NCBI GenBank assembly: GCA_021396245.1
Contig: WNYE01000096.1
Coordinates: 1-64,000 of the forward strand
Reading direction: 5' to 3'
DNA: 64,000 nucleotides
Source of the DNA: Sporothrix humicola
Lineage: Eukaryota > Ascomycota > Sordariomycetes > Ophiostomatales > Ophiostomataceae
Shown: positions 31,619-40,248 of the stretch, in pieces
How positions within the stretch are numbered: the first letter of the stretch is position 1
Layout: every line of letters begins with the position of its first letter
Made by a program: the position numbers and the translations under genes
The notes under the pieces: generated by a model
The model's input: only the letters and a program-made list of their open reading frames with translations
Databases searched by the model: none
What the model was told of the DNA's origin: nothing

Positions 31619-32247
31619 ATGACTCGGACTATCCACTGCCAGCCATTAACATCAGCCGACTACGCCTCGTACGGCGGCGTCATCTCGACGGATGTTGTGA
31701 CGGACCGCACGGTTGTGGTTAATAACGGCACAGCCCGACGGACACCAGAGGTTGTGCCGACCACGAATCTGTACGACAAAGCGCCGAGCCAGGTGCCGGC
31801 CAAAACAGTGCTCAACGTGTCACTGGCGAGTCCGAGAGAAGTCGGTCCGTGAAAGTCTGACGATAGTGCGAATGGCCGCCGGGTCCTGCGAATCAAGATG
31901 CTGGAGCGGCACCGGTTCACTACGCAATCGTTTGTGCCAATGGGCGCCAATGTTCAGTACTTGGTTGTTGTCACCAAAAACAAGAGCGAGACGGACAACT
32001 CGCCGGACCTGGATGGATTGCGAGGATTTGTAGCGCGGGACAAGCAGGGCGTTTGCTATGCGCCGGGCGTGTGGCATGCACCCATGGCGGTCATTGATAA
32101 TGTGAGTCGTTGTTGGAGGACCATCTCGTTGCTACGCGTACTGACGACCAGCCCGTCTCTTTTGCCATCGTCCAACACGTCAACGGCGTCGCTAACGAGG
32201 ACTGCCAGTTCTTTCACTTGGAGGAGGAAATCGAAGTGGTATTCTAG
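31619..32247 (+). pseudogene. Ureidoglycolate lyase (Dal3-type) with an in-frame TGA
   Basis: From ATG 31619, exons 31619-32101 and 32152-32247 (50-nt intron, GTGAGT..CAG with CTGAC branch) give a frame of 192 codons. It matches ureidoglycolate lyase, which splits ureidoglycolate into glyoxylate and urea: N-terminal PLTSADYASYGGVI, central KMLERHRFTTQSFVPMG, and KQGVCYAPGVWHAPM followed by FAIVQHVNG. The single fault is TGA at 31850-31852 (codon 78) between the two halves; the frame is the same on both sides. No GT..AG intron of suitable length and phase removes it. It is a recent nonsense mutation, a sequencing error, or programmed readthrough. Neighbours and GATA sites show it belongs to the allantoin cluster. 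Confidence 0.8.
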
Positions 32248-32320
32248 AAACGAATTATAATAATATGGAAATAAAATGTCCACGCTCGCGTCCATCTACC
32301 TGCTACGCACCCACGCACGC

Positions 32321-33876
32321 CTAGAGGACGTAACGGAAGTCCTCGTTCTGCCGGTCCGTCAGGTCCTCGTCAATGGTGTGCCGCCGGACGCCGCCGGCCA
32401 TGGCCAGACGGTCCCGCTTTCTGTTTTCGAAGCGCAAGGCAATGTACGTGGCGATGGCGATCACGACGACGCCGACCAGACAGATAAAGCTTCCCAAAAA
32501 TCCGGCATGGTACAGCGGGCCGGGCGAGGCGCCAAAGATGAGCGGGCCGATAATGTTGCCGACGCAGTACCCCAAAAACGTAGAGGCCGAGACGGTGGCC
32601 TTTTTTGTGTGACCAGACGTGTTGGACGCGGCGAGCGACACGGCCTGGCCGCCGGCGGCGACCTGGACAGCCAACAAAAAGACGCCGGCAAAGAGGAAGC
32701 CGCGGTTGCTGCGGGGGCCGAACCAGCAGAAGAGGGTGCCGGTGATGGAGATGAGAGCGAGGACGACGATCAAAATGTGTCGCAGACCCAGCCAGCGGCG
32801 CGTAACGTAGCCGGCAAAGAGGATCGAGAGAGCGGTGATGGCGCCGATGGGACTCGTTAGGGCCAGGGATGCAAAATGGTCAAAGCCAAAGCCGTTGATG
32901 ACAATCGTGCCAAACGTGCCGATGGCGCCGGACGGCACGCCGGTCAGCAAGATGATGAACGCGCTGCTGTAGGTCTTATAGTCGAGGAAGGCCTCGCGGC
33001 ACTGGGCGGCGTTGAACTTGCGGCTGACGGTGCCGGCGTTGTTGCGGGCCAAGCGGCGGGCCGCCAGCGCTTTTTCGTCGTCGCTCAACCGCTCGCAGGT
33101 GAGGGGCGAGTCCGGCAAAAAGAAGAAGAGGACAAACGACCAGGCCACGGTAAACGCGCCAATGATCAGAAACATGTACTTCCAGCTTTTGAGAGCGCCG
33201 TGGACGCCGTTGCCGATGCCGTAGTTGATCAGCGGGCTCAGCATGGTGGCCATGCCGACGGCCGAGTACCAGAGGGAGGTCCGCAAGGCCTGCTCTTCAC
33301 GCGTCCACCAAAAGGTCACGAGAACGGTAAACGCCGGCGCCACGGCCGACTCCAGGATGCCCAGAAACAGGCGCGCCACCATGATGCCGGCATAGTTGTC
33401 GCACGCGCTCGTGGCCATGACAATCGTGCCCCACCCGAAGACGGCAAAGGAGATGACGCGGGTCACACCATAGTGCTGCGTCAAAAACATGAACGGGTAC
33501 GTGCCGATCAGGTAGCCGACATAAAACATCATGCTCGCGTTGGCATACTTTTGGTTGTTTGTGATGGCGGTGCCCGTGCTCGTGTAGCCGATGATGGTGG
33601 TGAGGCCCAGGTCCTTGTTAAAGTCAAACTGTGTCGCAGCGCTCATGATGCCCTTGTCGTAGCTCTGCAAAAAGTACGTGAACATCATGAGAGGGATGAT
33701 CCTGTAGCGTGTGAGTAAATAATCATTGTCATTCCAGGGGCTGGGGGGCCCTACCAAAAATCAATCTTCCGGACAAAACGGCGCTCCTCCTCTGGCGAGA
33801 AGGGCTCGACATCAAGAGCCTCTTTGGCGTTGGCGGCCTCGACCATCTCGACGGGGTCTGGCTTTGTGTCGGTCAT
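32321..33876 (-). CDS. MFS allantoate permease, Dal5/ACS family
   Basis: Two exons, 33876-33755 and 33701-32321, separated by a 53-nt intron (GTAGGG..CAG), encode 500 aa. The first exon supplies the cytosolic N-terminus (EERRFVRKIDFW), which the second exon's frame alone lacks. Twelve helices in two blocks of six, the DKG segment after helix 1, and RLFLGILESAVAP in helix 4 are typical of the anion:cation symporter family, including yeast Dal5 (allantoate, ureidosuccinate, dipeptides) and related vitamin carriers. Position beside the ureidoglycolate lyase and allantoinase makes allantoate the likely substrate. A TGATAAG word at 33934 lies about 60 bp upstream of the ATG. Confidence 0.87.
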
Positions 33877-34474
33877 TGTGTAAGGTAGAAGGTGAAGACG
33901 AGTAAGAGGTGAAGTTGAGTCAACAATGAATGTTGATAAGAGTGTCGAGATGTCAAGCTGTCCTGCCTCGTGTCTTTCCTGAGATCACGAACTGCCGTTG
34001 TACTTATACAAGTGCAGTCGTGGAAGATCAGGAAGAGCTTGGACCAGAAAGCTAAAGAGAGGTGCCTACTCGGCAAAAAGAGGAAGAGCAGGAAAAGATG
34101 GAGAAGACAAGACCCTTCCACGAGAAGACAAAAGTCCGTCAGCACTGTATGATCCCTCGTGCGACGCTGCGGGGCGTGCAACCCCGGACAAGGACTAGAG
34201 AGGGCATGATGGGAGGTGAAAGAAAAGATGAGAAAAGAAAAGTCGGACAGAAGAGGAACACAAAGAGACGGAGAGACGTAAAAATCAGGGAATCGTGGAG
34301 AATGCGGGGAGGCGCTAGGGGGCTTTGGGGTAGTGATCCACAAAAGTACCGCGGTGTCACTGCATTAATTGCCGAATTTGCCGTCTCTCGTCAGTGAGGG
34401 CAATTCCTCAAATATGCCGAATCGCCCGTCTCAGTTCCCAAATTACCGACTCAACATCACCCACGGTTGACAAC
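33877..34474. promoter_or_regulatory. Divergent promoter of the Dal5-like permease and Zn2Cys6 factor
   Basis: A 600-bp shared upstream region. It has a TGATAAG GATA-factor site at 33934-33940 and purine-rich plus-strand sequence at 34060-34320. No gene seen. Confidence 0.55.
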
Positions 34475-36781
34475 ATGGACGATCCACAGACGCCCACGAC
34501 TCCATCAACACCCGCCTCGGCAGCGCGCGGTCGCCGCTCGCGCGTGGCCTGCGTGACGTGCCACCGCCGCAAGGTCAAGTGCAATGTGGCGCAGACAGGG
34601 CCGCCGTGCACGAATTGCGAGCGAGAAGGCAAGGCGGACGAGTGTGTCACGGTGCCACGAAAGAAGCACAAGCCGAGGACAAGGAAGCCGGTCAGGCCGG
34701 TTTTGCCGGCAGCAGAGACGGCGGCGACAACAGCAGAGCCGTCGACCGTATCCTCGTCGCCGCCCCGCCTCACACCAGAAGCCGATGGACGCCTGCCCGA
34801 CGACGACGCCACATCCTACATTGGCGACAACCGCGGGCCGCGCCAGTCCGTCTACGAGCTCTGCCACCCGCAGACACCGCAGGAGGCCACCCGGACGCCG
34901 ACAACCAGCAACGTTAACGACGACAACAGCCACGATGTTCCTGGTGTCCGTCTGCCCGCGTGGTCGCCGCACGAACTGGCCTACCTCCGCCAGGAAGGCG
35001 CCTTCCAGCTGCAGACGCTGCGGCCGGACCTCTGCGACGATTTGATGAGGGTCTACTTTGACCACGTCCACTTTTTCATGCCCATCCTCGATGCGCAGCA
35101 AACTTTGAGGGCGTACTCCCGTCACGGCGTGTCCGGCCTCCATCCGCTGCTGTGCTGGAGCATGTGTCTGGCGACCGCCAATTTCGTCCCCGACAGTGTA
35201 CTGGCCAAAACCGGCTACGCCTCCCGCAAGGCCATGAAGGAGGCCATGTACGCGCGGGCCAAGTGTCTCTATGACCTGGACCGGTCGACCGACAAGGTGA
35301 CCCTGATCCAGGCCGTCCTGCTGATGGGCTTTTGGTACACGGACGCCTACGACCACACGGGCGCCTGGCACTGGGTCGGCATCGCCATCAGCCTGGCGCA
35401 GTCGCTGGGCTTTCACCGGAAGCCGAGTCGACGCGCCGACAACGACAGCGCCCGTCGGGGAGGGCTCATCCGCCGCATCTGGTGGACCTGTCTGGTGCGC
35501 GACCGCTGGGTCGCCTTGGCCAAAGGCCGCCCCATGCGCATCCACGACGAGGACTGCGATGTGCCGCTGCCGGTCCTCGACGATTTTGCAGCGGATCTCG
35601 AAGCAGCCGCCGATCCTTCTTTTTCTCACTTACTTCCCGCCGGCGGCGCGCAAACAGCCGCTCCCCTGGCCCGCATGTGGCTACGCATGGTCGGCATCAG
35701 TGCCTTGTTGGGACGAATCGTGAGGGCCCACTACCGCGTGCAAGGGCCGCCTCCTTCACTTCAAGACATTGACGCTTTCGAGAAAGAGTTGAAGGCCTGT
35801 CAAGACGGCAGTGACGACTTCTCCGACACTGATAACCCAGAGACGGCCGACCATCTCCGCCTCCACGCCAACCATGTCGACCTCTTCTACAATGCAACGG
35901 CCGCCATTCTCTACCGACCCTACCTGTTGCACGCCCCATCCTCTCTCCCCTCCGGCGCCACCCCGGCCTGGCAAAAGGATGTCGCCCGCCGAGCCAGGGC
36001 TGCCGCCGCTCGTACCAACGATACGCTCAACACCCTCATTGAACTCGACGCCATCCACCTCCTAAAACCCATGACCATTACGGCCCTTGTGCCTGCCATG
36101 CAGATCCACCTCTTTGACTTTTGCAAAGCCGCGACGCCGCTCCTCCGAAGTTTGGGCAAAAACAAGCTGGGCCTCTGTCTTCTTGTCCTGTCCCACATAC
36201 GGCGGACATACTGGAGCGCCAGTGTCATCCACCGATTGTTTGCCCGCGCGCAGCAGATTCTGCAGGAGCAGCACCAGTCGCCAAAGACGGTGTCAACGTC
36301 GGCGGCAGTCGACAATCCTCCTCAGAGAACCGAAACACCGGAAAGACGCCACAACTTGAGGGAAAGACCGTCAACAACGACGACAGACACGTCTCAACAG
36401 CCAGCCTTCCAGGAAACGCAACCACCAGAGGACACGATCAACACCCTCAACTCCTACCCAGATATTCCAACACCCACACCAACACTGACACCAACATCGA
36501 CACAGCCTTTTATCCAACCATATCTGCCAGCAATGCAGCAAAGCCTACCACAAAGTATGCCACCAAACATGGACGTACAACAGCCACTTCCACTCCAGCA
36601 ACCCGACGGCTGGTGGGACGAGCCTGCCACCTTTTTGAATGTCGACCTGCTGCTGAGCCCTGGCTTTGCGTTGTCAGACGACGTCTACCAGAATTTGTTC
36701 CAGAACTATGGCGATGGAGGCCAGACCGTGAATGCTGTCAGCACTGGCCCGACGGAGATGGACATGATGTACATGCAGTAG
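34475..36781 (+). CDS. Zn2Cys6 transcription factor, fungal_trans domain
   Basis: An intronless 768-aa nuclear protein. The zinc cluster is C26-x2-C29-x6-C36-x8-C45-x2-C48-x8-C57 with basic residues (RRKVK) between, so DNA binding to CGG-type half sites is expected. A basic RKKHKPRTRKP linker follows. The middle-homology (fungal_trans) region spans about residues 185-560, with HFFMPILDAQQTL, GFHRKPSRR, IRRIWWTCLVRDRW and GRPMRIHDEDCDVPLP. This order is seen in cutinase-factor (CTF1)-like and related activators. The last 130 residues are Pro/Gln/Thr-rich with an acidic end, a likely activation region. It is divergent from the Dal5-like permease, so it may regulate the allantoin cluster, but that is inference. 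The ATG at 34475 is the first in frame. Confidence 0.9.
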   Translation: MDDPQTPTTPSTPASAARGRRSRVACVTCHRRKVKCNVAQTGPPCTNCEREGKADECVTVPRKKHKPRTRKPVRPVLPAAETAATTAEPSTVSSSPPRLTPEADGRLPDDDATSYIGDNRGPRQSVYELCHPQTPQEATRTPTTSNVNDDNSHDVPGVRLPAWSPHELAYLRQEGAFQLQTLRPDLCDDLMRVYFDHVHFFMPILDAQQTLRAYSRHGVSGLHPLLCWSMCLATANFVPDSVLAKTGYASRKAMKEAMYARAKCLYDLDRSTDKVTLIQAVLLMGFWYTDAYDHTGAWHWVGIAISLAQSLGFHRKPSRRADNDSARRGGLIRRIWWTCLVRDRWVALAKGRPMRIHDEDCDVPLPVLDDFAADLEAAADPSFSHLLPAGGAQTAAPLARMWLRMVGISALLGRIVRAHYRVQGPPPSLQDIDAFEKELKACQDGSDDFSDTDNPETADHLRLHANHVDLFYNATAAILYRPYLLHAPSSLPSGATPAWQKDVARRARAAAARTNDTLNTLIELDAIHLLKPMTITALVPAMQIHLFDFCKAATPLLRSLGKNKLGLCLLVLSHIRRTYWSASVIHRLFARAQQILQEQHQSPKTVSTSAAVDNPPQRTETPERRHNLRERPSTTTTDTSQQPAFQETQPPEDTINTLNSYPDIPTPTPTLTPTSTQPFIQPYLPAMQQSLPQSMPPNMDVQQPLPLQQPDGWWDEPATFLNVDLLLSPGFALSDDVYQNLFQNYGDGGQTVNAVSTGPTEMDMMYMQ

Positions 36782-37236
36782 GGAGAAGGAAATATTGGCT
36801 GTGGTTATGACACTCTATCACATATTGAGTATTGACGCAACAAAATGTTACTAATGTTTAACTCCATTTCATGCCCATTTTATGTACTTTTCTTTGATGT
36901 GATGAATTGCTCAGTCGCATTCGTCGTTGATGTTGAAGACCAGCCGATGAAATGCACTCTCCATAGGGCTGACGTTCAGTGGATCCCAGCGCATTCGCGT
37001 CCACTAGCCCCACTGTCACAGCAGGTCAGCGTATGGAATCGGCGTTAATTTCCCCTGATCCTGACTGATCCTGATCCAGAATCTCAATCTCACGACGTCC
37101 AGACTTTTCTCGACGCGTTCTCATTTTTGTCGCCTTCGCCAACACAGACAATTGCTGTCGCATACTCTCCTACACTCTTTTCTCGCCGCTATTGTCATAC
37201 AGCTACGCATCATACTCACCCTACGCACCCGCCGCA
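36782..37236. other. Intergenic region upstream of the EXPERA gene
   Basis: It contains short CTGATCC repeats near 37056-37080 and a pyrimidine-rich leader at about 37160-37195. No gene seen. Confidence 0.5.
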
Positions 37237-37865
37237 ATGCCCCTCTCACAGACAACCCGTGACCGCATCTGGCTGCTGTGGTTCTGCCTCCAGGTTCCCG
37301 TCATCCTCTGCGTCGACGCCGTCGACACCTACCCGGCCTGGCTGGCGGCCGACCCGGGCGCGCCCCTCCACTTCCTGCACACCTTCCGGCAGTGGTACGT
37401 CAAGACGTACAATGACCCGCTGATGGACTGGACGCCCGAGAGCGGGGCACTTCTCAATGCGGGCGGCAGCTGGATGTCCCTCTTTCTCATGATTGAGGTC
37501 TGCGCAACGCTGCCAATCGTGTTTTACTCTGTCTACCGCTTTGCCGGCATGGCCAAGTCGGGAAACAAGACCACCACCGGTCCCCATGAGCTGCTGCTCC
37601 TGGTCTACGCCTTCGAGACAGCGCTCACAACCGCTGTGTGCATCCACGACGTCGGCTACTGGAGCCCCGCCGTCTACTCCGAGGCCGACAAGAACGTTTT
37701 CCGCTACCAGCTGTTTGGGCCATACTTTGCTATGCGTAGGTCTCCCTACCCTGTGACTCGTAAATTGTTCAGCCTACTAACAGCACAGCCGCCCTCATGT
37801 TTGTCGACATGTACGGACGCATTCTCTCGCGCTTCAACGTCGACAGCACCAAGAAAACGCAGTAG
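37237..37865 (+). CDS. EXPERA-domain (TMEM97/EBP-like) ER membrane protein
   Basis: Two exons, 37237-37735 and 37789-37865, with a 53-nt intron (GTAGGT..CAG, branch CTACTAAC), give 191 aa. The second exon supplies the last helix and tail. Four membrane helices and the motifs DRIWLLWFCLQVP, CVDAVDTYPAW and FLHTFRQWYVKTYNDPL identify the EXPERA family (TMEM97/TM6SF/emopamil-binding-like). Its members are ER proteins in sterol and lipid metabolism. The C-terminus ends KKTQ, a dilysine KKxx ER-retrieval signal, which agrees with that location. Sterol isomerase activity is not claimed. The upstream frame extends only through a TTG, so ATG 37237 is the start. Confidence 0.87.
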
Positions 37866-38038
37866 GAAAAAACTAAGCCCTGAAAAAGAATAGGATATAT
37901 TTGGTACAAAACATTACAACATTGTAGTCATAAGACAAGAAATCCAATCGTCCAAGACGGTAATAATAGTAGTAAACCAAACCCGCTATAACGCCAACAC
38001 AAGCATAATTAGACCCAACTGTTTTCTGCAATCAGCCC

Positions 38039-38992
38039 CTAATCCATCGCCCGCTTCGGCGCAATGCCCCAGCCGTTGCCCACACCGCCGCCGCCCGTGC
38101 CGATGCCGTACCCCAGCGGCGTCGCCCCGCCCAGCGTCCGGCCCCTGAGCCGCTTGGGCAGCACCGTGCCGAAAAAGTAGACGGCCGACACGATCAGGCC
38201 AGCCAAAAACGAGACGAGCGAGTAAAAGATGGTCGACGGGCCAATGTGGCTGCCCATCCCGCTCCACTCGACGCGCCCCTCGGTTTTCGGGAGGTGCGGT
38301 GTCGGGAACCAGCGGACGGAAAACGAGAGCGGCAGCGGGTCGCCGATAATGAGCCGCCGCGAGTTTTCGGCCGCCGCCGCCGTGCGCCCGCCCGTCGACT
38401 TGAGCTTGCCGCTGTCGTTGTCCACGATATTGTGGCCCAGCGGGCTGGTGCTGTACGCGACGCCCGAGTCGATGACGCCCGAGTCGTGCGGGTGGATGTG
38501 GTGTTTTGGCGTGCTGTGCAGCAGCACGTTGAGGTGCGACGCAATATGGAGGTGGCTCATCTGGAGCGTGCCGGCCAGCGCAAAGACGAGCGGCACGTAC
38601 TCGGGCGTGTACGGGCGCTCGCCGACCGTTTCGATGTGGGGCGACGGCCGGTTCGCCACCCGGCACATGAGGGGTGCGTCGGCGTGCAGATAGAACTCCA
38701 ACAAATGGAAGAACGGGTCCGTCACCAGCGGGATGGTGCAGTTGACCTCCCCCTCGATGCCGTAGTGGAACTCGAGCGGCTTGGACGTCTCGTTGCACAC
38801 CGGGAACGGGATCCACTGGATCTCGTTGTTGGCCAGCTGGATGTGTTCGCCCGTTTCCGAGCTGCGGTTCATGCACTCCACCTGGATGGCGTCGCCGTAC
38901 CGGTACGAGGGGAGGTTGAGTTCGGTCGCGGAGACGGCGAGAGGGAGCGCCAGCAGCGTGGCCACGGCCAGCCGCCGTAGTTGTCGTGCCAT
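38039..38992 (-). CDS. Type I membrane glycoprotein of unknown function
   Basis: A 317-aa intronless protein that I do not recognise. Residues 1-21 form a signal peptide (LALPLAVSA). The lumenal part (about 22-245) has N-glycosylation sequons (NRS, NET, NCT) and several cysteines. A membrane helix lies near 258-280 (FYSLVSFLAGLIVSAVYFFG), followed by a basic, glycine-rich cytosolic tail (GIGTGGGGVGNGWG). This fits a single-pass ER or plasma-membrane protein of fungi without a characterised domain. The start at MARQL is preferred to an upstream non-ATG start because it gives a clean signal peptide. It converges with the EXPERA gene. Confidence 0.7.
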   Translation of the reverse strand: MARQLRRLAVATLLALPLAVSATELNLPSYRYGDAIQVECMNRSSETGEHIQLANNEIQWIPFPVCNETSKPLEFHYGIEGEVNCTIPLVTDPFFHLLEFYLHADAPLMCRVANRPSPHIETVGERPYTPEYVPLVFALAGTLQMSHLHIASHLNVLLHSTPKHHIHPHDSGVIDSGVAYSTSPLGHNIVDNDSGKLKSTGGRTAAAAENSRRLIIGDPLPLSFSVRWFPTPHLPKTEGRVEWSGMGSHIGPSTIFYSLVSFLAGLIVSAVYFFGTVLPKRLRGRTLGGATPLGYGIGTGGGGVGNGWGIAPKRAMD

Positions 38993-40248
38993 TGTGTGTG
39001 TGTGTGTGAAGGAAGGTAAGGAGGAATGTCGAGAGAGGGACCGATGGAGAAAGGAAGAGGGCTCGGCCCGTATGCGCAGGGGTGGTCGTCGGGCCAGGCG
39101 CAAAGGATCGCGTCGTCTCGATTCTGACTTTCGATTCAGCTTCTCCAACTGTCGCGATCGTCTAGCTTGACAGTCGTTATCGCCAATTGTCGTTAAGTCA
39201 CAATTGTCGCTTGATTGCTAGGTGTGCGCCCAAGAAAAGTATTGTCGTCGAATGGCAGCTGCTGCCTGCAGTCGCAAGAAGTCGCAAGGTGCGTAGTGTT
39301 GTCGATGGAGAAGATGCCACCTTCGCTCCTTTTTCTTAGCTTCGTTCTTGGGGTTCTTGGGTTTCTTGGTCGCAAAATGCAAAATGCAAGGCTAGCCCCA
39401 AGCATGTGGCATAATTTCCTTTTGCAGCCCCCTAATACAAGCTGACGGTACTGCAGCCTCGCCCGCTAATTGGCTGGTTTTGCTTACCTGAACCCCTAAT
39501 TGCTAGCTCTTTGGGGGCAATTTAGGGGGCTGCAGATTCGGAGCTCTGTTCTCTGTCTTAGATCGGCAAGCTCCGGCTTTTCCCATTTCGTCTTCTGTAC
39601 AAATGTGGCTAGTGGCGGCAAAGCCACACGCCACAGTTCACCTCCCTAACGTCAACAACACAACAACAGCACGATCATCTTTCACATATGGTGTTAGTTG
39701 GACAACGATATACGTCAACGAAGTTTCTTCTGTTTCTTATTTTACATACTTTTTCCCCAAAATATCTTGTGTGTTTTGTGATAATGTTGACTTTTTTCAC
39801 ATTAAAAAAAAAAAAAAAAAAAAAAAACGAACTACCAGAAAACAAACACTTTTTCTTATTTGTTGGAGTACGACATAATCTACGATCTATTTGCTCTTCG
39901 CACACTATCTTGGAAGGAAGAATTAGTAGTTAGAAATGGTACATTCTAGATTTCGTGTAAGGTATCCAATTTAGTACACTGAGAAAACATTGACAGAAAC
40001 GCGCAAATTGTGTACACAACATATCGTACCACCCATGTGCCAAACAAACTATTCAAAACTCCGCCCAAAGATAAACAGTCGCTCATAATACAACACCAAC
40101 AATGAAACACATGCAACGCCATGCAAACAAGCGCCCAACTCCACAAGACACCAAGAAAAGCAAAATGCTGATGTCAGACGCCGCCGGATCGGTCCGTCAT
40201 CCACCGTTCCCCGACGGAACGGAGATGCAACTAAAATCAGACGTCACT
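38993..40248. other. Intergenic region with poly-A tract
   Basis: It holds a run of about 24 A at 39804-39827 and otherwise ordinary DNA. It contains the promoter of the type I membrane protein and the 3' flank of the peroxidase-P450 gene. No gene seen. Confidence 0.5.

Noticed and set aside
31800..31870. Intron that might remove the TGA in the ureidoglycolate lyase
   Set aside because: GT..GATAG pairs (37, 50, 59 nt) all break the reading frame that is continuous on both sides.
34505..35629. A 374-aa antisense open frame inside the Zn2Cys6 factor
   Set aside because: Antisense shadow of a GC-rich exon; the sense frame carries the zinc cluster and regulator domain.
39804..39827. Poly-A run as a retroposon tail
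   Set aside because: No coding remnant or target duplication next to it; a simple homopolymer is sufficient.
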